DNA of 64,000 nt from CAYMMX01 sp964391675. Its GTDB lineage: Bacteria; Cyanobacteriota; Vampirovibrionia; Gastranaerophilales; Gastranaerophilaceae. The notes beneath the pieces are model-generated. The model saw only the letters and a program-made list of their open reading frames with translations. It did not search any database and was not told the origin of the DNA. Below, in pieces: positions 8,682-18,905 of the stretch. Position 1 is the first letter of the stretch. The number at the start of each line of letters is the position of its first letter. The stretch covers positions 62,001-126,000 of the forward strand of contig CAYMMX010000002.1 of the NCBI GenBank assembly GCA_964391675.1. The letters are read 5' to 3'. Made by a program: the position numbers and the translations under genes.

Positions 8682-8749
8682 ACTTTACAAATTACTTCCA
8701 TGTTAATATTTATCTGCTACTATTATATTAACACAGGATAAGAAAAATA

Positions 8750-10810
8750 ATGAGCGAATTTAAAGTTCCAAAGAGAATAAAAAAACCTAAAAAGACTGTC
8801 AATCCAGAAACAGCAAATGCAATAGTGTTTTTTATTTCTATTATTTTAGCAGCTGTAGTGGCATTTAATTTATATCTAATATCACTGCCACCCATACAAA
8901 ATTTAGGTGAATTTAAACCTAACATCGTTACTAAATTTTATTCAAACGATGATGAAGTTATAAAAACCTTTACCGCCTTTACTTTTTCAAAGGTTGATTT
9001 AGAACAAATTCCTCAAGACCTTCAAAATGCTATAATAGCTACAGAAGATAAAAACTTTTATCATCATAAAGGATTTGATTTATCGGGACTTGTTCGTTCT
9101 ACTTTTGCAAATTTAGTTGCAGGAAGAGTTGTTCAAGGAGCAAGTACAATAACTCAACAATTGGCAAGGATTTTATTTTTATCAAATGAAAAGACTTTCA
9201 CAAGAAAGATTAAAGAATTAATTGTTGCTGTTCGTATAGAAAAAACAATACCTAAATCAAAAATTCTTGAAATGTATTTAAATAACGTGTATTTAGGCTC
9301 TGGAGCATATGGTGTTGAGGGCGCTTCACAAATTTATTTTAATAAACATTTAAAAGATTTAACTCTTGCCGAATGTGCACTTTTGGCAGGTTTGCCTCAG
9401 GCACCTTCTGTTTATTCTCCTTTTAATGACAAAGAACTGTCTATAAAACGCCGCAATAAAGTTTTAAAAAGAATGTATAAAATGAGGTTTATTACGAAAA
9501 GTCAATACAACCAGGCCTGTGACGAAAAGTTAAAATTAAATCCTCTTCCTGAAATTTATACGCTAAATAAAGCACCTTATTTTTGTGATTATGTTATGAA
9601 AGAACTTGAGAAATTAGGATTTGATGAAGTAGAAATTTCTCAAGGCGGGTATAAAGTAATTACAACAATTGATTATAAAACACAGCAAAAAGCTAATGAA
9701 GCAATAATAAACACAATGAATGCATGGGGATTAAGAGGAGATAAACAACAAGCTGCATTATTCTCATTTAGTCCTATAGATGGGCGTATTTTAGCATATG
9801 CGGGTGGTAAAAATTATGCAAAAAGTCAATATGATAGAGTTACACAATCAATCAGACCTCCCGGATCCGCTTTTAAACCTTTTATTTACGCAACTGCTGT
9901 TGAAAAAGGTTTAGGACCGAATGATTTAATTGATGACGAGCCTTTTACCGCTGGCGATTGGTCTCCTAAAAATTATCATAATAAGTATAGAGGAAAAATC
10001 CCTGCTTATAAAGCTTTAATGATTTCTTCGAATGTTTGTGCGGCAAGATTGATTCAATCAACAGGGGTTCGTGCAGTTATTCAAATGGCAAGAGTTTTGG
10101 GTATTTCTACTCCTTTAGAATATGATTACACAATTGCTCTGGGTTCAAACGGTGTAAAATTATTCGAAATGACAAGAGCTTATGGTGCTTTTGCAAACGG
10201 AGGTTACAAAGTAGAGCCTTATGCCGTTGAAAGGATTGAGACATCAAGAGGAAAAGTAATTTATCAAGCACCAAAGGCAAAAGCCTCGAAAGTTATGGAT
10301 GTGAATACAGCCGCAACAATAACTGCTATGTTAAAAACAGTTATAAAAAGCGGTACAGGTATTGCAGCAAATATAGGTAAACCGGCGGCAGGTAAAACCG
10401 GAACTACAAACGATTCAAAAGATGCAAGCTTTTTTGGTTATACACCGGATGTTGTTACCGGTATATGGGTAGGAAATGATGATAATACTAAAAATGGTAA
10501 AATAACGGGAGGAACTGTACCAGCACTAATCTGGAAAGAAGTGATGCATGTCGCAACTCAACCTTATGGTGCTTCTGATTTCGATTATCCTGAAATTACA
10601 TTGAAAAATTATTCAAGTAATAAAAAATATGATGATGACGAAAAAGCTGATGATCAAAACGCAGAAGATGTTGATGATGAATCAATACCTTCTAATCAAA
10701 ATGCATCAAACTCAACAGTTCAATCAAAAAATGATAAAAAGCTACAACCTGTTTTAGCTCCTGTCCCTATGGCAACACCTGCGGGTATTGAAGAAGAAAA
10801 AATAAATTAA
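8750..10810 (+). CDS. Class A penicillin-binding protein (PBP1A family)
   Basis: 686 residues: bifunctional peptidoglycan synthase. It has one N-terminal membrane helix (about 24-46). The GT51 glycosyltransferase domain has ATEDKNFYHHKG with catalytic Glu99 and GASTITQQLAR (130-140). The transpeptidase domain has SAFK (about 371-374, nucleophile Ser), SSN (about 425) and KTGT (about 549). The C-terminal 80 residues are acidic and Asn/Asp-rich, then Pro-rich, and look disordered. It polymerises lipid II and crosslinks the glycan strands outside the cytoplasmic membrane. MurJ and a SpoIID-like protein elsewhere in the window serve the same wall. Confidence 0.95.
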   Translation: MSEFKVPKRIKKPKKTVNPETANAIVFFISIILAAVVAFNLYLISLPPIQNLGEFKPNIVTKFYSNDDEVIKTFTAFTFSKVDLEQIPQDLQNAIIATEDKNFYHHKGFDLSGLVRSTFANLVAGRVVQGASTITQQLARILFLSNEKTFTRKIKELIVAVRIEKTIPKSKILEMYLNNVYLGSGAYGVEGASQIYFNKHLKDLTLAECALLAGLPQAPSVYSPFNDKELSIKRRNKVLKRMYKMRFITKSQYNQACDEKLKLNPLPEIYTLNKAPYFCDYVMKELEKLGFDEVEISQGGYKVITTIDYKTQQKANEAIINTMNAWGLRGDKQQAALFSFSPIDGRILAYAGGKNYAKSQYDRVTQSIRPPGSAFKPFIYATAVEKGLGPNDLIDDEPFTAGDWSPKNYHNKYRGKIPAYKALMISSNVCAARLIQSTGVRAVIQMARVLGISTPLEYDYTIALGSNGVKLFEMTRAYGAFANGGYKVEPYAVERIETSRGKVIYQAPKAKASKVMDVNTAATITAMLKTVIKSGTGIAANIGKPAAGKTGTTNDSKDASFFGYTPDVVTGIWVGNDDNTKNGKITGGTVPALIWKEVMHVATQPYGASDFDYPEITLKNYSSNKKYDDDEKADDQNAEDVDDESIPSNQNASNSTVQSKNDKKLQPVLAPVPMATPAGIEEEKIN

Positions 10811-10829
10811 TACTAATAAGTTTAGTATT
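10809..10829. terminator. Small AT-rich hairpin between convergent PBP1A and SNF2 genes
   Basis: AATACTAA and TTAGTATT pair perfectly around a 5-base loop and overlap the PBP1A stop and the SNF2 stop. The stem is weak and has no long T tract. A bidirectional terminator is possible given the 17-base convergent gap. Confidence 0.3.
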
Positions 10830-13809
10830 AACCTGCAGATAATGTGAAAATTTCATAAATTTCTTCGTCTGAAAGTTCTGTGATAATTTTTTCACCTTCG
10901 TAAACGGCCATATTTGCAAGATCTTTCTTGCTTTTTAACATTTCATCAATTTTTTCTTCGAAAGTTCCTAATGTTACAAGTCTGTGTACCATAACGTTTT
11001 TTTCTTGTCCTATACGATATGTTCTGTCTGTAGCTTGGTCTTCAACTGCAGGATTCCACCATAAGTCATAGTGTATGACATTTGTTGCACTTGTAAGGTT
11101 TAAACCCGTTCCACCCGCTTTTAATGAAAGTATCATAACTTTTGTTTCTTCATTGCTTTGAAAATCATCAATTATTTTTTCACGCTGGTTAATATTTAAT
11201 GAACCATGGAAAAATGACGGTGTTATATTGCATTCATCGTTTAATATTTGGCAAAGAATATCACCCATTTCTTTGTATTGTGTAAAAATTAGTGTTTTCT
11301 CACCGTTATCTATAATATTTTGGACAAGTGAAACGCATTTTTCCATCTTACCTGAAAGTTCTTTACTCATTTCTCCTGCTTTTAAGAATTGATAAGGGTG
11401 ATTACAAATTTGTTTTAGTGCCGTAATTAATTTGAAGATGTTTCCACGTCTGTTGACACCTGTAAAGCCACTGATTTTTTCCATCATTTCATTTAGTGTT
11501 TTTTCATAAAGAACAGCTTGTGGTTTTGATAAATAACAATAATCATTAAGAACAAGTTTTTCAGGAAGATCTGATATAACATTTTTATCTGTTTTTAGTC
11601 TTCTTAAAACAAAAGGTGAAACAGACATTTTTAGCTTATTTGCCCTTGACATTTCTTTAAATTTTTCAATCGGTATGGCATAACTTTTTTGAAATTCTCT
11701 TAAAGATCCTAAATATCCTCGATTTATAAAATCGAAAATACTCCATAGCTCTGTTAACCTATTTTCTACAGGAGTACCTGTCATTGCTATTTTTATGTCA
11801 GATTTAAGCGATTTTATAGCTAAAGTTTGAGCGGTGTCAGGATTTTTAATATTTTGTGCTTCATCTACAATAACCATAGACCAAGAATCTTTTTTTAAGT
11901 CTTCTATATCTATTCTCATAATTGCGTATGTAGTTAATATAATATCATTCTTTAAATCAAGTTGTCTTTCACTGCCGTGATATATGGCAGCTTTTATACT
12001 TGGAGCAAACATTTCAAGTTCTTTCATCCAATTGCCCATTAAAGTTGTTGGACAAACAACAAGAACAGGATTTTTAAGTTTGTTTTCTTCTTTCATTTTA
12101 AGAATAAGGCTTAGTACTTGAATAGTTTTCCCTAAACCCATATCATCTGCCATACAACATCCAAAACCTTTTGAAATATTTGTCCATAGCCATTTTAATC
12201 CTGTTTTTTGATAAGGTCTTAATTCTCCTTTTAAATCATTCGGTGTCTCAACTTCAATTGGTTTATTAAAATCTTTCACTATATTAGCAAAGGCTTCGTC
12301 ATAATCAAAATCATATTGTTCTATCTGACCTGACATTGCGGCATGAAGCAATTCTAGTCGTGTTAATTTTGTATGATTTGCTTTTAAAATTTGTTCAAAT
12401 AATTTTTTACTGTCATCTTTATCAATTAAAACATATTTATCTTTGTATTTTATTAGACCATTGTTTTCTGCGGATAATTTTTCAAATTCCTCCATAGAAA
12501 TTTTCTCATCTCCAATAGAAACTTCGTAAGAAAAGTCCAAAATGTTTTCTAATGATATACTTCCTGTAGTTTTGTTGTTTAAAATATCTGCTAAATCGTC
12601 TGAGCGTGAAGCTTTTACTTTTGCGTTAATTGAAGCTCTAGGAATTATTATATTTGTTAATTCATCAGGTAAAATTACTTCTATCTGTGCTTTTTGAAGG
12701 TAATAAGCAGTTTGAGTGATTACTTTGTAGACTTCATTTAAATTTAAAGAGAGTGATAGATTTTTTTCGTCTTCAAAAAGTGTTTCAAGTTCTGGCATGT
12801 ACCTTACGGCATAATTTAATTGTTTTTCTACAATTTTTGAGATATCAGAAGAATTAGCTCCAAAGACTTCTTCTTTGATATATAGATCGTCAATTAGTAC
12901 ATTTTCATTTGTTTTTCTGTTTTTAATGTGAATTTTGAGCTCAAACAGTTCATCTTTAACAGTGTTTATTTTAAAGAATGGAATTACATCATATTTCCCT
13001 AAATAAAGTTCGTCAAACCATTGAGAAAAATTTTCTGCTATGTCTTGACCTTTTAATAAAGATTTTTGTTCTAAGTCTTTAATTAAATAGTGACCGGATT
13101 TTATATTTTTAAATTTGTATGATTTAATCCCTAAGAACTTGTATATAACATAGTTTAAGTAACTCCTTATAAATTCATCCACGAAATTTTTTGGAGGTTC
13201 ACCTTCGATGAATAAATCTTTTGGAAGATGTTCTTCAAATTGGTTTATAATTCTTGCAAGCTGATTATTTTGAATAATAGGTTCATAAACTATTCTAAAC
13301 ATTGAACCCCTTGTTTTAATTGTCGGAATAAAATATAGTTTTTCAATTAACTTCATTACAAACTGAGTTAATTTGTTTAAATAAATAAAAGTATGTGATA
13401 ATGATTCAAAATCAATTATCTCTCCAAATCCGCCAAAGTAGTCCAAAACTATATCCAATGGCATAACATACCCTTGTTCGTTGTTGACAACTTGAGAAGA
13501 ATATCTGAAAAGTGAACCTTTAGACTTCAAATAAAACTGGAAATTATTTGTTGGAGTTACGAAAAATGATAAATTGTTATTTTTATTAATAAGGTAAAAA
13601 TTAGTATTTCTGACAGGAGCATTAGGGCTTATGAAAATATCTTTAAATTCATCTTCTATAATTTGATAAATTAAGCTGAGAGTATATCTAAAATCTTTGT
13701 TCTTAAATCCATCAGGGTTTTCACTTAAATTGAAAAACAATTCATCAACATTATTCTTTTTAAATGATAGGTCTATATTTAAACCTTTTGTTTTTTCTTC
13801 TGTTGTCAT
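10828..13809 (-). CDS. SNF2/RapA-like DNA-dependent ATPase (helicase)
   Basis: 993 residues. The N-terminal half (about 1-510) is a bacterial SNF2-associated region without motifs I can name. The motor domain starts with LRPYQKTGLKWL. Walker A in DDMGLGKTIQ is near residue 555, DEAQ (Walker B) near 647, TGTPVENRL near 680, and the second RecA domain ends with SLKAGGTGLNLTSA and QATDRTYRIGQ. It probably translocates on duplex DNA and remodels protein-DNA complexes, for example RNA polymerase recycling or repair. AAGGAT precedes the ATG. No nuclease domain or methylase neighbour is present, so a DISARM-like or restriction role is not supported. Confidence 0.92.
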   Translation of the reverse strand: MTTEEKTKGLNIDLSFKKNNVDELFFNLSENPDGFKNKDFRYTLSLIYQIIEDEFKDIFISPNAPVRNTNFYLINKNNNLSFFVTPTNNFQFYLKSKGSLFRYSSQVVNNEQGYVMPLDIVLDYFGGFGEIIDFESLSHTFIYLNKLTQFVMKLIEKLYFIPTIKTRGSMFRIVYEPIIQNNQLARIINQFEEHLPKDLFIEGEPPKNFVDEFIRSYLNYVIYKFLGIKSYKFKNIKSGHYLIKDLEQKSLLKGQDIAENFSQWFDELYLGKYDVIPFFKINTVKDELFELKIHIKNRKTNENVLIDDLYIKEEVFGANSSDISKIVEKQLNYAVRYMPELETLFEDEKNLSLSLNLNEVYKVITQTAYYLQKAQIEVILPDELTNIIIPRASINAKVKASRSDDLADILNNKTTGSISLENILDFSYEVSIGDEKISMEEFEKLSAENNGLIKYKDKYVLIDKDDSKKLFEQILKANHTKLTRLELLHAAMSGQIEQYDFDYDEAFANIVKDFNKPIEVETPNDLKGELRPYQKTGLKWLWTNISKGFGCCMADDMGLGKTIQVLSLILKMKEENKLKNPVLVVCPTTLMGNWMKELEMFAPSIKAAIYHGSERQLDLKNDIILTTYAIMRIDIEDLKKDSWSMVIVDEAQNIKNPDTAQTLAIKSLKSDIKIAMTGTPVENRLTELWSIFDFINRGYLGSLREFQKSYAIPIEKFKEMSRANKLKMSVSPFVLRRLKTDKNVISDLPEKLVLNDYCYLSKPQAVLYEKTLNEMMEKISGFTGVNRRGNIFKLITALKQICNHPYQFLKAGEMSKELSGKMEKCVSLVQNIIDNGEKTLIFTQYKEMGDILCQILNDECNITPSFFHGSLNINQREKIIDDFQSNEETKVMILSLKAGGTGLNLTSATNVIHYDLWWNPAVEDQATDRTYRIGQEKNVMVHRLVTLGTFEEKIDEMLKSKKDLANMAVYEGEKIITELSDEEIYEIFTLSAG

Positions 13810-13934
13810 TTATATCCTTATTATCTGGTATATTTAAATTTTAATTTGTTAATTATATCAGGAAAAAAAAACATATACAATCCCGTTTTCAAGGTAGATA
13901 TTAAATAAAATGACATTATAAAAGTAAAATATAG

Positions 13935-15461
13935 TTATTTAATTAATGATTCACCCGTCATTTCTTCAGGTTTTTCAATTCCCATTATTTTAAGTATAGT
14001 TGGCGCAACATCACAAAGGGCTCCTTCTTCTCGAAGTTCAATATTTTTGTCAGCATTTATAACAACAAAAGGAACTTCGTTTGTTGTATGTGCTGTATGA
14101 ACTGCACCTGCTTCATCTGCCATAACTTCGGCATTTCCATGATCTGCTGTTAAAAGCATTGTAATACCTATTTCCTTAGCTTTTTGCGCTATTTTTCCAA
14201 CACATTCATCAACAACATGACAAGCTTTTGTAGCAGCAGCCAAATCTCCGGTATGCCCTACCATGTCAGGATTAGCAAAATTTACAAGGATAAATCCGTA
14301 GTCGGGATTTTCTTCAGCTTCTAAAACTTTTTTGCAAACCTCATAAGCACTCATTTCCGGTTGTAAATCATAAGTTGCAACTTTAGGAGAAGCTACTAAT
14401 ACTCTTGTCTCAAGTTTTTTAGGTTCTTCTACACCGCCGTTAAAGAAAAATGTTACATGTGCATATTTTTCTGTTTCTGCTGTTCTAAATTGTTTAACCC
14501 CTTTTTTATCAAGAATATCACCCAAAATGTTTACTAATCTTTGCGGAGGAAAAGCGATAGGGAAATCAAAAGTTTCGTCATATTGTGTCATAGTGACATA
14601 ATAAATATTTTTTCTGACTTCTTTTCTTTCAAAACCTTTAAAGCTGATAAACTTAATAGCTTTTGTTATCTCTCTTGCTCTGTCCGGACGGAAATTGAAG
14701 AAAATTATTGAATCATTATCTTTAATTCTTGAATTTTCATCGCCAATTACGGTTGGTTGAACAAATTCGTCATTTTCATTTTTGTTGTAAGAATTTTGTA
14801 CCCCCTCAGTTGCTGAAGATGCTTTTTCACCCTCCCCTAAAAGTAGGCAGTTATAAGCTTTTTCAACCCTATCCCATCGATTATCTCTGTCCATAGCCCA
14901 GTAACGTCCGCACACTGTAGCTATAGGAGGTAAATTGTATTTCTTTAATTCGGCTTCAATTTTTTCTAAATATTTGCAAGCGCTTCTCGGCGGAGTATCT
15001 CTTCCATCTAAAAAAGCGTGTACGTATAAATTTTTAAAATTCTGCTCGGCTGCTAATTTTATTAATGCATAAATATGGTCCATTGAAGAATGAACTCCGC
15101 CTTCTGAAATTAATCCCATTAAGTGAACTGAAGAATTATTTTTTTTTGCATGTTCAAAAGCTTCAAGAAATTTTTCATTTTTGAAAAAACCACCTTCTCT
15201 TATGCTTTTATTTATTTTTGTTAATTCTTGATAAACAACTCTTCCTGCGCCTAAGTTTAAGTGACCTACTTCAGAATTTCCCATTTGTCCGTTAGGAAGT
15301 CCTACGTATTCACTATCAGCATGAATTCTTGTCCATTTGCCTTCTGACTTTAATTTTTCGACATTAATAGGTGGTGCAAGCTTTGTTGCATCATATTTAT
15401 CTATATTAGGATTATTGTTAATTCCCCAACCATCCATTATACATAATAATACTCTTCTCAT
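13935..15461 (-). CDS. gpmI: 2,3-bisphosphoglycerate-independent phosphoglycerate mutase
   Basis: 508 residues, standard length. It interconverts 3- and 2-phosphoglycerate in glycolysis using two Mn ions and a phosphoserine. Asp10 in CIMDGWG and Ser63 in MGNSEVGHLN (the phosphorylated serine) are present, as are FLDGRDTPP, NFRPDRAREI, NPDMVGHTGD and LTADHGNAE with metal ligands. AAGGGAGAG precedes the ATG at 15459-15461. It lies downstream of pepA on the same strand with a strong hairpin between, so transcription may be separate. Confidence 0.96.
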   Translation of the reverse strand: MRRVLLCIMDGWGINNNPNIDKYDATKLAPPINVEKLKSEGKWTRIHADSEYVGLPNGQMGNSEVGHLNLGAGRVVYQELTKINKSIREGGFFKNEKFLEAFEHAKKNNSSVHLMGLISEGGVHSSMDHIYALIKLAAEQNFKNLYVHAFLDGRDTPPRSACKYLEKIEAELKKYNLPPIATVCGRYWAMDRDNRWDRVEKAYNCLLLGEGEKASSATEGVQNSYNKNENDEFVQPTVIGDENSRIKDNDSIIFFNFRPDRAREITKAIKFISFKGFERKEVRKNIYYVTMTQYDETFDFPIAFPPQRLVNILGDILDKKGVKQFRTAETEKYAHVTFFFNGGVEEPKKLETRVLVASPKVATYDLQPEMSAYEVCKKVLEAEENPDYGFILVNFANPDMVGHTGDLAAATKACHVVDECVGKIAQKAKEIGITMLLTADHGNAEVMADEAGAVHTAHTTNEVPFVVINADKNIELREEGALCDVAPTILKIMGIEKPEEMTGESLIK

Positions 15462-15539
15462 TTCTCTCCCTTTCGGCTAATTTTTTCGGTCTTGTTTATT
15501 ACCTCTAATTACTAAATTTTAGCAAGAAAATATTGCATA

Positions 15540-15579
15540 TTCAAGGGCGCAAATTTTTATTAAAATTTGCGCCCTTGAA
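15540..15579 (-). terminator. Strong hairpin between pepA and gpmI
   Basis: TTCAAGGGCGCAAATTT (15540-15556) pairs perfectly with 15563-15579 around a 6-base loop. The GC-rich core GGGCGC is striking in this AT-rich region. It lies 15 bases past the pepA stop. No uninterrupted U tract follows, so it could terminate pepA, protect its 3' end, or both. Confidence 0.6.
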
Positions 15580-15594
15580 AAAGTAAATAAATTA

Positions 15595-17076
15595 TTAAGT
15601 AGATAAAATATAGTTTATTAATGTTCTAACACCAATTCCAGTGGCGCCTTTTATTAATTCTTTTTGAGGTTTTTCTAAAAATGCTGTACCGGCAATATCT
15701 AAGTGAACCCAAGAAACTTTATCTGTTACAAATTCTTTTAGAAAAACACCTGCAGCAGAAGCTCCACCCCAGCGCCCACCTGTATTTTTCATATCAGCAA
15801 TATCACTTTTTAAACCATCAAAGTATTCTTCATACATTGGTAATTGCCAAAATCTTTCGCCGCTTTCTTCACCTGTTTTAATAATTTTTTCTATTAATTC
15901 CTGACTGTTACCCATAATCCCAGCTGCTTGTGTTCCAAGTGCGACCATACAAGCACCTGTAAGTGTTGCTATATCAATTACTTCATCGACGCCTAGTTCA
16001 CAAGCGTAGCAAAGTGCATCTGCAAGGGTTAATCTGCCTTCGGCGTCTGTATTATCAATTTCGATAGTTTTTTTGTTTTTTGCTGTTAAAATATCACCTG
16101 GTTTATAAGCTATTCCACTTGGCATATTTTCACATGCAGCAATAAGTCCATGCACTTCAACTTCAGGATTAAATTGTTTTAGACAGTTCATTACTCCTAA
16201 AATACAAGCAGCTCCTGACATATCATCTTTCATATTTAACATTGATGATGCAGGTTTTAAATCGAGACCGCCACTATCAAAAGTAATACCTTTTCCGATT
16301 AGAGCAATTTTTTTCTTAGGGTGTGACGGAGTGTATTTCATATGGATAAACTTTGGAAACTCTGCACTTCCTTTACTTACTGCTAAAAAGGCTCCCATTC
16401 CCATGTTTTCTATATCATCTTTTTCGTATATTTTAGTTTTTATTCCATCAATTTTTTTAGCAATTTCTGCTAATTTCGAAGGTGTTGCATATTGCGCCGG
16501 TTCGTTGGCTAAATTTCTTGCAAAAGACATTGCTTTTGCTAATTTTATACCTTTTTCTACTCCCGTATTTAATTTTGAAATTTTATCCTGTTCTTTTTCT
16601 ACCAGAATAAATTCTTCGACTTTTACATTATTATCATCTTTTTTCGTTTTATATTTATCAAAAGCATAGTCTCCTATTGAAGCTCCTTCTGTGACAGCTT
16701 GAGCAGTTTTTTCTAATTCAAATTCAAGTTTGCCTAAATCAATACAAATCTTTTTTGCTTTAATGGATAAGGCTTTTTTAATTATCTTTGCACTTAATTC
16801 TCTTAATTTATTTAATGTAAATTTATCTTTTTCTCCCAGACCTACTATAAGAATTTTGTTGGCAGGTATTTTTGCGTAAGTTTGTAATAGATAAGTTGAT
16901 CCAAACTTTGCCTCAAATTTATCTTTTTTTATGACAAAATCTGTAATAATGTTTTCTAATTTTTCATCAACAGATGCTATAATTCCGCTAAGGACTTCCG
17001 TCTTTTGGTATAAACCTACTACTAATACATCACAGCTTTGTTCATGTAAATTTGCATTTAAAACCTTAATTTCCAT
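15595..17076 (-). CDS. pepA: Leucyl aminopeptidase (M17, cytosol aminopeptidase)
   Basis: 493 residues. It removes N-terminal amino acids from peptides using two metal ions. The C-terminal catalytic domain shows GKGITFDSGGLDLKP (catalytic Lys and metal Asp), MKDDMSGAA, and the family signature NTDAEGRL, followed by DIATLTGAC. I chose the ATG at 17074-17076 because AAAGGAG lies 5 bases before it. A GTG 6 bases upstream overlaps the Shine-Dalgarno. In some bacteria PepA also binds DNA, but nothing here bears on that. Confidence 0.95.
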   Translation of the reverse strand: MEIKVLNANLHEQSCDVLVVGLYQKTEVLSGIIASVDEKLENIITDFVIKKDKFEAKFGSTYLLQTYAKIPANKILIVGLGEKDKFTLNKLRELSAKIIKKALSIKAKKICIDLGKLEFELEKTAQAVTEGASIGDYAFDKYKTKKDDNNVKVEEFILVEKEQDKISKLNTGVEKGIKLAKAMSFARNLANEPAQYATPSKLAEIAKKIDGIKTKIYEKDDIENMGMGAFLAVSKGSAEFPKFIHMKYTPSHPKKKIALIGKGITFDSGGLDLKPASSMLNMKDDMSGAACILGVMNCLKQFNPEVEVHGLIAACENMPSGIAYKPGDILTAKNKKTIEIDNTDAEGRLTLADALCYACELGVDEVIDIATLTGACMVALGTQAAGIMGNSQELIEKIIKTGEESGERFWQLPMYEEYFDGLKSDIADMKNTGGRWGGASAAGVFLKEFVTDKVSWVHLDIAGTAFLEKPQKELIKGATGIGVRTLINYILST

Positions 17077-17103
17077 GTGCACTCCTTTCTTTGTTTTGTA
17101 AAG

Positions 17104-17112
17104 ATTATAACA
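17104..17112 (-). promoter_or_regulatory. Extended -10 promoter for pepA
   Basis: On the minus strand TGTTATAAT (plus 17112 to 17104) is an extended -10 with a perfect TATAAT. The -35 region is only T-rich. Transcription would start near 17097, giving a leader of about 20 bases that carries AAAGGAG. Confidence 0.5.
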
Positions 17113-17235
17113 TTAACAAATATAGAAAAAACTATACAAAATATTAAAAGTATGATAAAATTTTCACAGATGTAGTAGGAAAAATTTTTTTGGAAATATA
17201 TGCAATAAATATTGATTACTCATAATTAATAATAA

Positions 17236-17260
17236 ACTCGAATTGGCAACAATGTCGAGT
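17236..17260 (+). promoter_or_regulatory. Leader hairpin with GCAA tetraloop before rny
   Basis: ACTCGAATTG pairs with CAAT-G-TCGAGT, one G bulged, capped by GCAA, a GNRA-type tetraloop. It sits 48 bases before the rny start and has no U tract. Stable stem, single bulge and tetraloop suggest a structured 5' leader, possibly for autoregulation. Confidence 0.45.
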
Positions 17261-17307
17261 GTTGTGTGTATTTATAAAAATTGGAATGAACGAGGTATTA
17301 ACTTATT

Positions 17308-18828
17308 ATGAATTTACCATTAATTTTATTAATCGTTCTTGTAGTTGTACTTTCTGCTGTTGTTATTGTTCAAATTAATAAATTTAAAAATCTTTCTCAA
17401 CAAACTCAAAAATCACAAGCGGATTTAAGTGAAAAAGAGCAACTTTTAAAAAAAGAAGCAATGATTGCAGCAAAAGAAGCACTTCAAAGAGAACAAGAAA
17501 AACTAAATGAGGAAGTAAGAGAAAGACGTCAAGAAATTGCAAGAGTTGAAGACAAGTTAGCTAAAAAAGAAGATATGCTTGAAGATAAAATTCAAGAAGC
17601 AACTGATAAAGAAAGCCAAATGCAGAAAAAACTTGATGAACTTTTAGAAAAAGAAGATTACTTAGCGGATTTGGTTCAAAAACAAACAACAGAACTTGAA
17701 AGAATTTCCGGTTTATCCGCAGAAGATGCAAAAAATATGCTTTTAGACCAATTAAAACATGATTTGGCACAAGAACAAATGCAATTAATTCGTGAAAATG
17801 AGGCAAAAATTAAAGAAGATGCTCTTGAAAAGTCAAAAGAAATCCTTTCAACGACAATGCAGCGTTGTATGATTGAGCAGGTTGTAGAATCAACTGTTTC
17901 AGTAGTTGCACTTCCAAATGATGAAATGAAAGGTCGTATAATCGGTCGTGAAGGCAGAAATATAAGAACTTTAGAAACCCTAACAGGTGTGGATTTAATT
18001 ATCGATGATACACCTGAAGCAGTTGTTCTATCAAGTTTTGATCCCGTAAGAAGAGAAATTGCTAAACTTGCACTGGAAAAATTGATTACAGACGGTCGTA
18101 TCCACCCTGTTCGTATTGAAGAAATGGTTGATAAAGCCAGAGAAGAAATCGAGAAAAAAATATTTGAAGAGGGTGAAAATGCTGCTTTAGATATGAATAT
18201 TATGGGACTAAATCGTGAATTGCTGAAAACTTTAGGTAGATTATATTACAGAACAAGTTATGGACAAAATGTTCTTAAACATTCACTCGAAGTTGGTCAC
18301 ATTGCAGGTATGTTAGCATCAGAGCTTGGAGCTAATGTTTATATATCAAAAAGGGCAGGACTTTTACATGATATTGGAAAAGCCGTTGATCAAACCCAAG
18401 AAGGAACACATATTCAGCTTGGTGTAGAAATTGCCAGAAGATATGGAGAAAAAGAAGAAATAATACATGCAATTGAAGCACATCATGATGATGTTACGGC
18501 TAATACAATAGAAGCTGTATTGGTAAAAATGGCTGATGCAATTTCTGCAGGAAGACCCGGAGCAAGACGTGATACTTTAGAGATTTATATTAAGCGTCTT
18601 CAAAAAATTGAAGAAATTGTAAATAGTTACGAAGGTATTAAACAGTCATTCGCAGTTCAAGCAGGACGTGAAGTAAGAGTTATTGTTGAGTCTGAGCGTT
18701 TTGATGATTTAGCATCTCAAAAACTTGCCCGTGATGTTGCAAAAAGAATTGAAGATGAAATGGAATATCCCGGACAGATAAGAGTAACAGTTGTCAGAGA
18801 ATTTAGAACAACTGAAATAGCTAAGTAG
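17308..18828 (+). CDS. rny: Ribonuclease Y
   Basis: 506 residues, normal for the family. It is a membrane-anchored endoribonuclease that starts decay of many mRNAs. It has an N-terminal membrane helix (about 3-24), a long charged coiled coil (about 30-190), a KH RNA-binding domain (GRIIGREGRNIRTLE, from about 209) and an HD phosphohydrolase domain (LLHDIGKA, about 351; then EAHHDD). The gene is followed closely by ymdB, the order known from Bacillus. A structured leader precedes it. Confidence 0.96.
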   Translation: MNLPLILLIVLVVVLSAVVIVQINKFKNLSQQTQKSQADLSEKEQLLKKEAMIAAKEALQREQEKLNEEVRERRQEIARVEDKLAKKEDMLEDKIQEATDKESQMQKKLDELLEKEDYLADLVQKQTTELERISGLSAEDAKNMLLDQLKHDLAQEQMQLIRENEAKIKEDALEKSKEILSTTMQRCMIEQVVESTVSVVALPNDEMKGRIIGREGRNIRTLETLTGVDLIIDDTPEAVVLSSFDPVRREIAKLALEKLITDGRIHPVRIEEMVDKAREEIEKKIFEEGENAALDMNIMGLNRELLKTLGRLYYRTSYGQNVLKHSLEVGHIAGMLASELGANVYISKRAGLLHDIGKAVDQTQEGTHIQLGVEIARRYGEKEEIIHAIEAHHDDVTANTIEAVLVKMADAISAGRPGARRDTLEIYIKRLQKIEEIVNSYEGIKQSFAVQAGREVRVIVESERFDDLASQKLARDVAKRIEDEMEYPGQIRVTVVREFRTTEIAK

Positions 18829-18842
18829 CAAATACAAAGTGT

Positions 18843-18896
18843 AAAATGCAAAAGGCAAAAGGTGCTTATCTATTTAACTTTTTGCATTTTTATTTT
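18843..18896 (+). terminator. Terminator or attenuator between rny and ymdB
   Basis: AAAATGCAAAA (18843-18853) pairs with TTTTGCATTTT (18880-18890), followed by TATTTT. It begins 14 bases past the rny stop and ends just before the ymdB ribosome site. Arms are AU-rich, so read-through into ymdB is likely. Confidence 0.5.
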
Positions 18897-18905
18897 AAGG
18901 AAACC

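Noticed and set aside
10828..13809. SNF2 helicase as part of a DISARM or restriction system
   Set aside because: No methyltransferase, DUF1998 or PLD-nuclease gene is near; neighbours are housekeeping genes.
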